Below are positions 1 through 12,607 of a DNA stretch of 64,000 bases, one piece after another. The notes beneath the pieces are model-generated. The model ran no database searches. It had not been told where the DNA came from and saw only the letters and a program-made list of their open reading frames with translations. Origin of the DNA: Gigantopelta aegis (lineage: Eukaryota; Mollusca; Gastropoda; Neomphalida; Peltospiridae); the NCBI RefSeq assembly GCF_016097555.1, contig NC_054704.1, positions 80,682,452 to 80,746,451 of the forward strand, given 5' to 3'. The first letter of the stretch is position 1, and every line of letters begins with the position of its first letter. The translations under genes were made by a program, and so were the position numbers.

Positions 1-113
1 AAAAAGAAGGAAGTTAGTCATGTGACCGAAACTAGAGAGCAGTATGCAGTAGAAGAATTTAGGCCATCCCATTGGCTGTTGGGATGTTCGGACCAGACCA
101 CTTGCGTGTGTGT

Positions 114-134
114 GGGGGGGGGGGGGGGGGGGGG
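114..134. repeat. Poly-G run
   Basis: About 20 consecutive G. Similar runs occur at 6446-6461, 7718-7740, 9388-9403, 19482-19498 and 30785-30800; such runs are prone to assembly length errors. Confidence 0.85.
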
Positions 135-271
135 AGTTACCCTTGTTTGAGGACAGGTAATGTATCTATAAAAGAGAAAACACTCCAAGTTTTCTCCAGT
201 TTTTATAAGTTCGTTTGACTTTTATGTCTGGTTTTCATGAAATCTGTAAGACGTCACCGATTGACACATCG

Positions 272-445
272 AGACAGTTGATGGGATGGTGCAAATAAAA
301 GATCCCTTGCCTACTAATAGAATAATGTAGCGGGTTTCCCCTCTAAGAATAATATGTTAAAATTACCAAATGTGTGACATCCAGTAGCCGATGATTAATA
401 AATCAATGTGCTCGTATGGTGTTGTTAAACAAAACAAACTTTAAC
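272..445 (+). mobile_element. SINE type A, 5'-truncated
   Basis: It carries the body GATGGTGCAAATAAAAGATC and tail GTTGTTAAACAAAACAAAC. The tRNA head is missing. Confidence 0.8.
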
Positions 446-603
446 TTTAAGGTGATCTTGGCGTTAAGATCGCTTCGTGGAACTGGGCCCCAAGTCTGTC
501 GTAGAGCAACTGAATGGATCTGCGTCAAAATGTGTAAGTTTTTATCAATTGAAACCCCATTGGCGCTGAAATGCTATCCCATAATCATTCAGGTATTCAT
601 AGA

Positions 604-945
604 AAGAAAGAAGTGTTTTATTTAACGACGCACTCAACACATTTTATTTACGGTTATATGGCGTCAGACATATGGTTAAGGACCACACAGATTTTGAGAG
701 GAAACCTGCTGTCGCCATTACATGGGCTACTCTTCCGATTGGCAGCAAGGGATCTTTTATTTGCGCTCCCCACAGGCAGGATAGCACAAACCATGGCCTT
801 TGTTGAACCAGTTATGGATCACTGGTCGGTGCAAGTGGTTTACACCTACCCATTGAGCCTTGTGGAGCACTCACTCAGGGTTTGGAGTCGGTATCTGGAT
901 TAAAAATCCCATGCCTCGACTGGGATCCGAACCCAGTACCTACTC
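604..945 (-). mobile_element. SINE with C-type tRNA head and B-type tail, 10-bp TSD
   Basis: Flanked by perfect TATTCATAGA at 594-603 and 946-955. Read on the - strand, it starts with the head also seen at 63240 (GGGTTCGGATCCCAGTCGAG as B box) and ends in the GTCGTTAAATAAAAC tail of the B family. It moved as one unit, so the hybrid is a real SINE type. Confidence 0.85.
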
Positions 946-1119
946 TATTCATAGATGCATTCTAATAAGAAATAACTGTTTCTTAGTCGGATGTTTTATT
1001 ATTGTTGTGTTACGTATGTTTTGTAATTACAGTTTTGTGGTCCCGAGCCCTAATATATTAGGTGGTAATAATTATGGTAACATATAGATTTTACCGCATA
1101 ATTTAAACTATAAGTTTCC

Positions 1120-1388
1120 ATTTTCTTTGACTTTATAACAAGTGACTTACTATCTTGTGTTTCTTTGACTTTATAACAAGTGACTTACTATTTAGTGTTT
1201 CTTTGACTTTATAACAAGTGACTTACTATCTTACGTTTCTTTTGATTTTATAACAAGTGACTTACTATTTTGTGTTTTTTGACTTTATAACAAGTGACTT
1301 ACTATCTTGTGGGTTTTTTACTTTATAACAAATGACTTACTATCTTGTGTTTCTTTGACTTTATAACAAGCGACTTACTATCTTGTGT
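1120..1388. repeat. 38-bp tandem repeat, 7 copies
   Basis: The unit TTTCTTTGACTTTATAACAA plus GTGACTTACTATCTTGTG is repeated with few changes. Confidence 0.9.
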
Positions 1389-1532
1389 TTGCCATCGGAC
1401 AGTAAGTAGACGAATTAAAATACAATACAAATTGTGATGGTTAGTGTGCATCGGGAAAGTTCTGAACAAACGGGAAAATACTGGAAAGTACTGTAGAGAG
1501 GTTCTAATAATGCATCTGGATTTGAATGTTAA

Positions 1533-1828
1533 CGGGCGGGATTTAGCTCAGTCGGTTGAGTGCTCGCTTGAGGTGCTTGCCTCTGTGGATCCATTCAGCT
1601 GATTGGGGTTTTTTCTCGTTTCAACCAGTGCACAACAACTGGACAAAGGTCGTGGTATGTGCTTTCCTGTCTGTGGGAAAGTGCATATAAAAGATCCCTT
1701 GCTGCATTAGGAAAAATGTAGCGGATTTCCTCTGATGACTACGAGTCAAAATTACCAAATGTTTGACATACAATAGCCGATGATTAATTAATGAATGTGC
1801 TCCAGTGGTGTCGTTAAACAAAACAAAC
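1533..1828 (+). mobile_element. Full-length tRNA-headed SINE (type A2), 12-bp TSD
   Basis: Perfect TTTGAATGTTAA at 1521-1532 and 1829-1840. The head GATTTAGCTCAGTCGGTTGA is a clear tRNA A-box region. The tail is GTCGTTAAACAAAACAAAC. The intact duplication suggests a fairly recent insertion. Confidence 0.9.
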
Positions 1829-1872
1829 TTTGAATGTTAAAAGTTCACAAGTACTTTGAATAGTTAGTCTGA

Positions 1873-2133
1873 GCCCCATTTCACAAAACATCGTAAGGCA
1901 TTGTTTGCATGTAAACGTAAATCTACGACTAAAGCACAATTTTTATTATTATTAAAAGTACAATAAATATAGTTTGAAGTATACATATTTCATTTTCTTT
2001 TGTCCTTAAAATGCTCAATCTTTCGTAATGATGTAATTTTCTGCATGAAATCGATGTCAAACACGTGTAAACGTATGGCCGGATAACAGCTAGTCGCAAA
2101 CGTAAACTTACGATGTTTTGTAAAATGGGCCCC
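1873..2133. mobile_element. MITE with ATTTCACAAAACATCGTAAG ends, copy A
   Basis: The left end CCCCATTTCACAAAACATCG is inverted at the right end as CGATGTTTTGTAAAATGGG. About 260 bp, no coding capacity. An internal GTAAACGTAAATCTACGAC block is repeated in inverted form. Immediately followed by a second copy. Confidence 0.7.
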
Positions 2134-2136
2134 TGT

Positions 2137-2399
2137 GGCCAATTTCACTAAACATCGTAAGCCTAGTTTTGCACGTAAACTTAAATCTACGACTAAACCA
2201 CAATAATTCTTATTACTGTTATAGTACAACAAATATAGTTAAAAGTACACGTATTTCATTTCCATTCGTCTTTAAAATGCTCTATTTTCCGTAATGATGT
2301 ACTTTTCTTCGTGAAGTAGATGCCAAACACTTGTAAATGTATGACCGGATAACAGCTAGTCGCAAACGTAAACTTACGATGTTTTGTGAAATGGGCCCC
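2137..2399. mobile_element. MITE with ATTTCACAAAACATCGTAAG ends, copy B
   Basis: Same ends and interior as the element at 1873-2133, separated by only a few bases. The two are in the same orientation and diverge by scattered substitutions, consistent with a tandem duplication or a paired insertion. Confidence 0.7.
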
Positions 2400-3062
2400 A
2401 GATCTGTAGAACAAACTGTCAATCAGGCGCGTTTCGTGTGTGTGTGTTGGGGAGAGGGGTCTGGAGTTGAAACCTTCATTATTCAAAGTGGGTTTTTTTT
2501 TTTTTTTTTTTTTTTTAATATTGTCAAGAGGAGCATGACTGGAAGCCCCAAGAAACTTCGCTAGTTAGTCTAAATCTTCCTGCATAATTTCCTGCAAGTT
2601 CGGCTGTAAATACCACTGGAAAAAAGATAACTGGTTTCGTAACGTGAAATTTACGACTATAACGTGCTTCATAAGTACGAATTGAAATACGAGTCGGGTA
2701 GTTTTCACTAGATATGTAAACAAGGAATTCAATAACAAACATAATCTATTTGGCTCTGTCTTCAACTGTGTTGAATGAGGTGTTAGATATGTTTGTAAAA
2801 CTGTTTGGTTCGGTTTCAATATCGTTATGTTAGGATTTACGACGCCAGCATATTAGTGTTCAAGGTCATTGCAATTTGCACAATAATCGAGTTCTGCAGA
2901 GGTGAAAGTGTTTTCGAAAATATCAGTATTTTATGTTGTATTTGTATTTACATAAGGTTAAACACTACAATAATGTTAATCCCAAATTCATTGTAGTCAG
3001 TAACCATTTTAACGTATCTATGCTGAACAAAAAAACAAAACGAATATTTTAAAATACATTAT

Positions 3063-3212
<150 letters not shown>

Positions 3213-3273
3213 ATGTTTTATTGATACAATTAATTCGGTAAATTGACTGTTAAAATAGGTCCAAAATGTTAAA

Positions 3274-3562
3274 AGTTAAAGTTGGCTTTGTTACCACTAG
3301 GGCACATTGATTTATTAATCATCGGCTTTTGTAGGTCAGACATTTGGTAATTTTGACATAATATAGTGTTAAAGAGGAAACCCTCTACAGTTTTTCATAA
3401 GCAAGAAGGAATCCTTTATATGCGCCATCCAACAGACATGATATACCAGTCGTGGTGCAGTGGCTGGAACGAGAAATAGCCCAATGAGCCCACCGACCGG
3501 GATCGATCCCAGACCGACCACGCCTCAGGCGAGCGTTTTACCACTGGGATGCGACCAAAGGC
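3274..3562 (-). mobile_element. SINE type A
   Basis: Tail-to-head in the - direction. It ends near the head motif ACCGGGATCGATCCCAGACC. Confidence 0.8.
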
Positions 3563-3645
3563 ACGAAACATAATGAGATTGAAACTGAATAATTTTAAAT
3601 TAATTAAAGAAAACGAAATTAATATTTGAGTTTCTTTTGTTGTCC

Positions 3646-5156
3646 ATTTGTGTGGAGTACAGAGAGTGACAGTGTATGGCTCATTTGTGTGTGAGTACAG
3701 AGAGCGACAGTGTATGGCTCATTAGTGTGGAGCACAGAGAGCGACAGTCTATGGCTCATTTGTGTGGAGTACAGAGAGAGACAACGTATGGCTCATTTGT
3801 GTGGAGTACAGAGAGTGACAGTGTATGGCTCATTTGTGTGGAGTACAGAGAGCGACAGTGTATGGCTCATTTGTGTGGAGTACAGAGAGCGACAGTGTAT
3901 GGCTCATTGTGTGGAGTACAGAGAGCGACAGTGTATGTCTATGGCTAATTAGTGTGGAGTACAGAGAGCGACAGCGTATGGCTCATTTGTGTGGAGTACA
4001 GAGAGCGACAATGTATGGTTCATTTGTGTGGAGTGCAGAGAGCGACAATGTATGGCTCATTTGTGTGGAGTGCAGAGAGCGACAATGTATGGCTCATTTG
4101 TGTGGAGTGCAGAGAGTGACAATGTATGGCTCATTCGTGTGGAGTGCAGAGAGTGACAATGTATGGCTCATTTGTATGGAGTACAGAGAGCGACAACGTA
4201 TGGCTCATTTGTGTGGAGTACAGAGAGCGACAGTGTTTGGCTCATTTGTGTGGAGTACAGAGAGTGACTGTATGGCTCATTTGTGTGGAGTACAGAGAGC
4301 GACAGTGTATGGCTCATTTGTGTGGAGTACAGAGAGTAACAGTGTATGGCTCATTTATGTGTGAGTACAGAGAGCGACAGTGTATGGCTCATTTGTGTGG
4401 AGTACAGAGAGTGACAGTGTATGGCTCATTTGTGTGTGGAGTACAGAGAGCGACAGTGTATGGCTCATTTGTGTGGAGTACAGAGAGCGACAGTGTATGG
4501 CTCATGTGTGTGGTGGAGTACAGAGAGCGACAGTGTATGGCTCATTTGTGTGGAGTACAGAGAGTGACAGTGTATGGCTCATTTGTGTGTGAGTACAGAG
4601 AGCGACAGTGTATGGCTCATTAGTGTGGAGCACAGAGAGCGACAGTGTATGGCTCCTTTGTGTGGAGCACAGAGAGCGACAGTGTATGGCTCATTTGTGT
4701 GGAGTACAGAGAGTGGCAGTCTATGGCTCATTTGTGTGGAGTACAGAGAGAGACAACGTATGGCTCATTTGTGTGGAGTACAGAGTGACAGTGTATGGCT
4801 TATTTGTGTGGAGTGCAGAGTGACAGTGTATGGCTCATTTGTGTGGAGTACAGAGAGTGACAGTGTATGGCTCATTTGTGTGGAGCACAGAGAGTGACAA
4901 CGTATGGCTTATTTGTGTGGAGTACAGAGAGTGACAGTGTATGGCTCATTTGTGTGGAGTACAGAGAGTGACAGTGTATGGCTCATTTGTGTGGAGTACA
5001 GAGAGCGACAGTGTATGGCTCATTTGTGTGGAGTACAGAGAGCGACAGTGTATGGCTCATTTGTGTGGAGTACAGGGAGCGACAGTGTATGGCTCATTAG
5101 TGTGGAGTACAGAGAGCGACAATGTATGACTCATTTGTGTGGAGTACAGAGAGTGC
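3646..5156. repeat. 37-bp minisatellite, about 40 copies
   Basis: The unit is GAGTACAGAGAGCGACAGTG followed by TATGGCTCATTTGTGTG. Variants differ by point changes and 2-4 bp indels. The + strand frames are nearly stop-free, so long ORFs appear. Because 37 is not a multiple of 3 they cycle through frames and are best read as repeat artefacts. Confidence 0.95.
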
Positions 5157-5315
5157 AGGGAGCCGGGGGTCACGACGTGTGTAAACCAACCATATACAAT
5201 TAATACGGGTTTCTTTATGATCATCAATTCATGCTTCGTGAAATGGCCTCCGAGGTACAACATTCGCCAGAATAATATCTCTGTCACGTTTTGTCACACC
5301 TCGACTTGTTACATT

Positions 5316-5612
5316 CTTCGGGCGGGACGTAGCCCAGTGGTAAAGCAATCGCCTGACGTGCGGTCGGTTTAGGATTGATCCCCGTCGGTGGGCCAATTAT
5401 TTGGCTATTTCTCTTTCCAGCCAATACACAAAAGCAAAGGCCGTGGTATGTGCTACCCTGTCTGTGGGATGGTACATATAAAAGATCCCTTGCTTTTAAT
5501 GGAAAAATGTAGCGCATTTCAACTCTATATATGTCAAAATTATCTTGTTTGACATCCAATAACCGTTGATTAAAAAATGGATGTGCTCTAGTGGTGTCGT
5601 TAAACAAAAGAA
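5316..5612 (+). mobile_element. SINE type A, near full length
   Basis: The head GCGGGACGTAGCCCAGTGGT has tRNA-like A and B boxes. The tail is GTCGTTAAACAAAAG. Confidence 0.85.
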
Positions 5613-5989
5613 ACCTTAACTGTTCCGTTCGTTAGTCATCACAGCTACCATGTAAGGCACCAATTAACTTTGTCTTTGTATGGAGAGTTTATAGTATAGT
5701 AATAATGTAATAGCATAGAATAATGGCTCGCATTTCAGTGAGAAATTGTGCATAGGAAATATAGGTTAAAGTAACAAGCTTTAAGAGGTGTAGTACATAC
5801 GGAAGATGGACAATTATATTATTATAAATATTAAAAACTTACATTCATTCCGTGTACAGTTTTGTATACTCAGGTCCGTAGGAATAGGGGAGGGTGTGTG
5901 TCCACCCCTACCTACAACTCCTGGACAAAAATAACGTGGGTTGTTGTCCTACCCTACAAAAATAAAGATAAAAATCTGGTTTGTGTCCC

Positions 5990-6176
5990 CCTCACCCCCC
6001 CCCCCCACACACACACACATTAGAGACTGCCTGCGTCCACTATTTATTATCTCCCCGACACACACACGGACACACACAGACACACACAGACACACACACA
6101 AATAAACACACACACAGACACACAGAGAGACACACACATATAGACACACACACCAAGAGAGACACACACACACACA

Positions 6177-6212
<36 letters not shown>
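5990..6212. repeat. (CA)n-rich low-complexity tract
   Basis: Poly-C 5994-6006, then imperfect (CA)n with GACA and GAGA interruptions to 6212. Confidence 0.95.
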
Positions 6213-7306
6213 AGACGTCGTTCCCACGGGTCTGATACCGACCTCATTTCTGTTCAACTCCTGCTAAGATAACAAGTCTTTCGAGTCGTTTGGATTGACT
6301 AACATACCAATGCGACTAACATAGTTTACACGAAACGGATTATTTGCTTTTATCACTGTAATCACTAGCTTAGCAATCGGGTGGAGCTGGTAGCAAAATG
6401 TCCCAGGCACCTAGGAACAGCGCAGGCGCGTTTACAGAGGGGGGATTCGGTGGGGGGGGGGGGGGTCGAGCCTCCATTCTCACCCCTGCACAAAGCGACT
6501 TTTTAATAATTTCGATACATGTATATTGTCCGGTGGAGCATTATCCGACACCCTAGAAATTTCGCTTTTCAGTCTAGAAACACCACCCCACCCCCGAATT
6601 GTTTTAATTGTTTGCTGGATTAGACACATACACATAAACACACACTGGGTGGTCTTAAAACAGTGCGTGTTAATATTAAATTTAAGAATCAAAACGTATG
6701 TATGTGATACAATACCGAGTGCTCACCTCTTCTATCGATCGGATTATAACAAAACATATTGGAAATCAATTTCTGTTTCAATATCAATGGATAATGACAA
6801 GTTGATGAAAAGTTTTACTATAGGTGTTTTTAATTAAGATTTATCGTGTCCAAAACATGTTCATATTGATGACATTTGCTGAATTCACGAATTACACAAC
6901 GCCAATTGCATCGAATTCTATAACTTATATTGATTTGATATTTGTTTTATTGATTTTTATCAATCCATTTCACACAAACAAAAATCGTTTACACCACACA
7001 CATTACACATTTTACACCTTTTTGGAGCTACTTTATGTTAATTAATGGCGACAAGAGTTGTGAGTTAATTGTGATGCAATTGTCGATATATAATATTGAT
7101 TAACAGCAACGACAGACAAGTGAATTTGACCAACTAAAGTTCTGTTTGCAATTTTGCATCAGCATTGGTGTTAAGAATCCTATTTTTGTTGGGGGAGGGA
7201 GGCTGATTTGTGCCCGAATTAAATAAAATCTCCCGAATCTCGATAATCACATTTATTCATGTTAGCATTACTGCCAAACAGCTATAGCTATATATGGTTG
7301 CAAAAG

Positions 7307-7562
7307 GTTTTTTTAAAGTTTGTTTTGTTTAACGACATCACTAGAGCACACTGATTTATTAATCATCGGCTATTGGATGTCAAACTATTGGTAATTTTGA
7401 CATATAGTCTTAGAAAGGAAACCCGCTACATTTTTTCATTAGTAGCAAGGGGTCTTTTTTATACACCATCCCACAGACAGGATAGCACATACCACGGCCT
7501 TTGATATAGCAGTCGTGGTGCACTGGCTGGAACGAGAAATAGCCCAATGGATCCACCGACGA
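7307..7562 (-). mobile_element. SINE type A, 5'-truncated, 10-bp TSD
   Basis: Flanked by GTTGCAAAAG at 7297-7306 and 7563-7572. The tail end is at 7307 (inverted TTTGTTTTGTTTAACGAC). The tRNA head is missing. Confidence 0.85.
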
Positions 7563-8201
7563 GTTGCAAAAGAATCACTAGGCATTTTGACATGGGTTAC
7601 ACCTAATATTGTGGGTAGAATGATGGAAATCCAAATTGAAACGGTTCCAGGACAGCTCAGTTTGCTCGAATATTGCTATAATGTTTACCCGAATTTGAGA
7701 ATTTGCTCCAGCACTTGGGGGGGGGGGGGGGGGGGGGGGGTCGTCAATTCCTACTAACCACTCACCCCGTCTCGTACACATGTGTGCATTCGTATAACAT
7801 ATACTTAAGCGAAAGGATATGGACATTTGGTATTGACAATACCACGTGTATTGTGAACACCAAACTGTAGGGTCGTAATATCGGTTTTTAATACAGAGGT
7901 GTAATATGAACTGAATGTCAGTAATGAGGGATTGACTGTCGGTAACATGCTAGACATCATGACACTATGAAGGGGCTGGACGGTAAATAATACATATATA
8001 AGTACGAAATTGTTTTAGGCAAAAAAAATCGAAATCGAGATAATACAAAATATATTACCATATCCAGAAATGCATTGGTTATGTCTAAATAGTCATATTC
8101 TAAGCAAAAAAAAATGTACGTAAATTGTAATTTTAATAATTTAAAAATATTTAATTTGCCAAAAACCTTTTAAAATGGCTATAAACTCAGGATTGTCCCA
8201 G

Positions 8202-8655
8202 GTGCGGGACGTACTCCAGTGGTAAAGCCTCGCCTGATGCGCTGTCGGTCTAGGGTCGATCCCTGTCGGTGGGCCCATTGGCCTATTTCTCGTTCCAGCC
8301 AGTACTTTACGACTTGCTGACTGTAGGAAAGTGCATATAAAAGATCCCTTGATATGAATGGAAAAAAGTTGCGGATAACATCTCTAAGACATCCAATAGC
8401 CGGTGTGTAATTAATAAATCAATGTGCTCTAGTGGTGTCGTTAAACAAAACAAACTATCGAACCCATTCTCTGTTTTATCAAAGGCCGTGATATGCGACG
8501 TCCTGTATGTGGGAAAGTGCATATAAGAGATCCATTGCTACTAATGGAAAAATGTAGCAGGTTTCCTCTCTAATACTTTATGTCAGAATTACTAAATGTT
8601 TGTCATCCAATAGCCGGTGATTAATAAATCAATGTGCTCTAGTGGTGTCGAACAG
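8202..8655 (+). mobile_element. SINE type A followed by a second truncated copy
   Basis: The first copy is 8202-8456, with head GCGGGACGTACTCCAGTGGT. A second, headless copy (about 8470-8655) follows in the same orientation. A sequence like a TTAA-MITE end (AGTCCCTTTAA) follows at about 8662. Confidence 0.75.
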
Positions 8656-8659
8656 TTAG

Positions 8660-9665
8660 GATAGTCCCTTTAAATCGCTAAACACGGACTGAAAGACTGA
8701 TGACAAAATATTGTGACCTTGATTTGTCGAACGGTGTTTATGCCATGTTGTAGACACCGATGTTGCCATGATTTTTTTATTTCCCTTTCATGACAGTGTT
8801 TATTGAAGTCACCTTGGGTTCATTTCGATCAATAGTCAAGTCCTATTGTATCGTACATAAATCAATCATTAACACAAAAGTCACTTTTTTCCTGTCATGG
8901 CTATATTTGTGTGACACATCAAGAGCATAATTCATATAGATGAATTGCGGCAATATCGTTATGTATATATTGTCTCTTTATTATACAGGTAGTTGAATAG
9001 CGTTTTCACTATTGCGTCTCAGTCTTCACGCTATACATAATCATTGGCTACATATAGAAGTGTGTAGTAGGCCAAAGAATCTATATACTGTGTCCAGTTT
9101 CAATATACAATAATCACATATACACATACGCATATAATCGTATCCATATTTCTGTTTGACATATGGTGTTAGCACGTTATGGTTCTTTTGTGTTTAAATC
9201 TTGAAAAAGGAAGTAGGGAAAAAAAAACCGAGAAGAAAGTTTAATTGCTTTACATGTAACGTCTCCTTCGTGATGTGAATAATATAAATTCTTTCAGATA
9301 TTGTTTATAAAAGTATAATATATTACCGGTATATGGTATGAGATTTTAGTTATCCCACAGGCTCGTAGCATGGTGAATATTATTGGGGGAGGGGGGGGGG
9401 GGGGAAAGGCGCAAGTTATTTGGGGGATCCGGGGGCATGATTCAAAGGTTATTTGCTCGTTATTGTAACTATCGCCGTTAATTTCGATCCGTTAGTCTCG
9501 CTACAACGTTTACATTCAGTCAAGATGTAAAGGTTATTAAAAAAAAAAAGCCAAAATTATTGGGGGCCCGGGGCCCACCATCATGACTGAATAATTATCA
9601 ATTGCAGTTTTAGTAGGGGTGGGGGTGACATTACCAACATTGTTCATCACTCACAATGACATTAA
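8660..9665. other. No gene seen
   Basis: AT-rich single-copy-looking sequence with a poly-G run (9388-9403) and poly-A at 9540. No exon or known repeat is seen. Confidence 0.6.
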
Positions 9666-9668
9666 AAG

Positions 9669-9780
9669 GAATGAATGAATGAATGAATGAATGAATGAAT
9701 GTTTAACGACACTCCAACACGAAAAACCTATCTGCTAATGGGCGTCAAATGTATAGTTGAATGTTCGCGGTAAATATAAA
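9669..9780 (-). mobile_element. SINE 3' end with (GAAT)n tail
   Basis: (AATG)n at 9669-9703 is joined to GTTTAACGACACTCCAACAC, an inverted SINE 3' end of a third tail type. Confidence 0.55.
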
Positions 9781-10055
9781 AATTAAAAAATTAAAGTAAA
9801 ACAGTGTAAAGACGTGCAAAAACATATAAATATCACATGTAATATATTCGAAGTTTGGAATCAAATTTTGCATCTCGTAATAGTGACATATATTTGATAG
9901 ATTTATTACTGAAATGTGCAAATTTGTTTTTCAAGTATTACATACAAAATATAGAGATTGGCCTAAATTTGGGGCTAGAAAAGAACCCCCTTAATTGAAA
10001 ACTATGTGCGAATCCGTGTAGCCTAGACACAACTGGAAGGTTGTTTGCTGTTGTT

Positions 10056-10212
10056 TTACTGCTGCTGCTGCTGCTGCTGTTGTTGTTGTTGTTATTGTTG
10101 TTGTTTTGTGTTTCTGTGGGGGGTTTTGTTTGTTTGTTTGTTGTTGTTGTTGTTGTTGATGTTTTTGTTTGGGTTTTTTGTTTTGTTGTTGTTGGTTTTT
10201 TGGTTTGGTTTT
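10056..10212. repeat. (GCT)n/(GTT)n low-complexity tract
   Basis: Trinucleotide repeats change from CTG to TTG and then T-rich sequence. ORFs across it are artefacts. Confidence 0.9.
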
Positions 10213-11130
10213 TTATCAACAGCCAATGTGTCATATAAATAGCCAGAGTAACGATCACACTTCTGAAAACCACATACAACACCACCACCAGATATAAGCA
10301 TTGTCGTCGTATTTAAATTCCCCTCTTTGGACGTTGGTTTATTCTACTACAGAAACACAACTACTGGGTTCACACTTCAGCTATCTGGGCCATGCGTTCA
10401 GGACATGTGTACCCATCATTTATAACTAGACCGGTGGCTCAGCGACTCAACCACTGAGGCCAGCTGTTAGCTATCAAGAACAATCGAAATTTTCATCTCA
10501 CAAACATGTACAGTAAATAAATCAAGTAAATTATTAACTTTCTGTACATGTTATTTGACACTAACAACACTCGACAGCAATATTATTTCTAAATTATTTA
10601 CTGTGACCTGTGCTCGTTCGAGCAATATCAGTTCTTTACTTACTGACCTTTTTAAAGCAGGTTCGCGTTGTTCTGTTTTCTTATCCGCCGATAAGCTAAA
10701 ACTATTTGTGCTACCAAAGTGCATTGTTATACCCTAAAACAATCGTGAGCTTTTCAAACTGAAGTGGACTAGGTTACCAAGAATATTTAACCAGCCAACC
10801 ATTCACAAGTGACACGTTTTGGTTGTTCTTTTTTATCGATAAGCCAATTTAAAGAAATACTTTATATATTCGCTACCGCCTGTTATTCTTTCTATACCCA
10901 CTCTCATCACCTCACCCCAGTGCCAACAATATCTTTTTCCCCATGTTTGTGAGAAACAAAAATTATAGAATATAATTCAGTTTATTCATTATCCGAATTT
11001 TTATCAAATACCGCTTTTTGATCTCGATATCCAGTTAACTGCTAATAGTAACACAGTTGAAAACATGTAGAATGGTCAAAAATAGATAAATAAATGAAAG
11101 AGTCGAACGATCCCATCTTTTGGAAAAAAT
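10213..11130. other. No gene seen
   Basis: AT-rich sequence. A 60-codon open stretch at 10555-10737 starts with TTG and lacks splice signals, so it is not called. Confidence 0.55.
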
Positions 11131-11139
11131 TTAATGAAG

Positions 11140-11141
<2 letters not shown>

Positions 11142-11215
<74 letters not shown>

Positions 11216-11224
11216 TGTATATAT
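11142..11224. repeat. (AT)n microsatellite
   Basis: About 80 bases of alternating AT with one TATTATA interruption. Confidence 0.95.
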
Positions 11225-11599
11225 GGTTGGTTAAGAATAAAAATAACCTTACCGTTGAATTCAAACGTGAAATATGTTGCCATTGCGCTGATTCACCCAT
11301 AATATTATATACAGTAGGAAGATCAAAGCATAAACACAATAAGATTAGTAGTTTTTCACAAAATTATTTATTCAACAAAAACATGCTTCGTGCTTCGTGT
11401 TTCAAAACTATGATCTAGAACATAAATGCTAATAAATATACATGTATTTCCTACATATGTCATATATAGGCCATAAACATGTGAAATATTCACTGGTATC
11501 AATATATATTGTATAATTCAGTTAAAATGAGGCTGTGTTCTATATACGAAACGAAATATGGTTTCCGTGAAATAAAATTTTGTCGAAGGAAAAACAAGA

Positions 11600-11860
11600 G
11601 AAAGAAAAACAATTTAACGACACCTCAGCACATTTTTGTGTCAAAACATATGACTGTTGAAACCTGCCACCGCCACATATGCTACATCTACCGAATTTCA
11701 TCAACGGTTCTTTTATATGCCATTTTCCCATAGAACATCCCATCCCACGGCCTGTTATACTAGTTGTTAACTGTTAAGCACTGGTTGGAACGGGAAAGAA
11801 ATAATTGGGTTGACCGAGTGGAATCGATCATACGTCCCTGTTAATTCCCTAAAACAATAA
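11600..11860 (-). mobile_element. Diverged SINE
   Basis: TTTAACGACACCTCAGCACA at the left and a decayed head near 11820-11850. The body is strongly diverged. Confidence 0.5.
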
Positions 11861-11879
11861 ATACCAACAGTAATAGTTA

Positions 11880-12604
11880 TAATAGAAGAGAAAGTTATGA
11901 TTATAACAGAAGACATCATTATTACAGAAGAGAAAGTTTCTGATTATAACAAGAAGACGAAGGTATAATTAAAATAGAAGAAAAAATTTGTTTTGTTTAA
12001 CGACACCACTAGAGCACATTGATTTATTAATCATCGGCTATTGGATGTCAAACATATGGTCATTTTGACAGTCATAGAGAGGAAACCCGCAACATTTTTT
12101 TCCATTAGTAGCAAGGGATCTTTTATATGCACCATCCCACAGACAGGGTAGCACATACCACAGCATTTGATATACCAGTCTAAAATAGAAGAGAATGTCC
12201 TGATTATAACAGAAGAAGAATAAGAAGAGATAATTAAGACAGAAGAAAAAATCATGATTATAAGAAGAAGACAAAGGTATAATTAAGACAGAAGAGAAAA
12301 TCATGATTATAAGAAGAAGACAAAGGTATAATTATGATAGAAGAGAAAATCATGATTATAAGAAGAAGATATAATTATAAAAGAAGAGAAATCATGATTA
12401 TACGAAGAAGACAAAGGTATAATTAAGACTGAAGAGAAAATCATGATTATAAGAAGAAGATATAATTATAAAAGAAGAGAAATCATGATTATAAGAAGAA
12501 GACAAAGGTATAATTAAGACAGAAGAGAAAATCATGATTATAAGAAGAAGATATAATTATAAAAGAAGAGAAATCATGATTATAACAGAAGACGAAGAAG
12601 AAAG
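11880..12604. repeat. Purine-rich minisatellite split by a SINE
   Basis: Units of about 38-48 bp combine AGAAATCATGATTATAAGAA, AAGACAAAGGTATAATTAAG and ATATAATTATAAAAGAAG blocks. A SINE occupies 11982-12180. Confidence 0.85.
11982..12180 (-). mobile_element. SINE type A, 5'-truncated, inside a minisatellite, 12-bp TSD
   Basis: Perfect TAAAATAGAAGA at 11970-11981 and 12181-12192. The tail end is at the left and the tRNA head is missing. It splits the 11880-12604 purine-rich array. Confidence 0.9.
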
Positions 12605-12607
12605 TTA

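Noticed and set aside
416-903. Short + strand ORFs
   Set aside because: They lie within SINE sequence and have no domain content.
1120-1388. CRISPR-like array of 38-bp repeats
   Set aside because: The repeats are contiguous with no unique spacers, in an animal genome.
1541-1615. tRNA gene-like sequence
   Set aside because: It is the 5' head of a SINE with target duplications and does not form a complete tRNA.
3676-5203. Long + strand frames of 60-180 codons with repeated WSTESD/CGVQRA peptides
   Set aside because: They are readings of the 37-bp minisatellite in successive frames, without splice sites, promoter or domain content.
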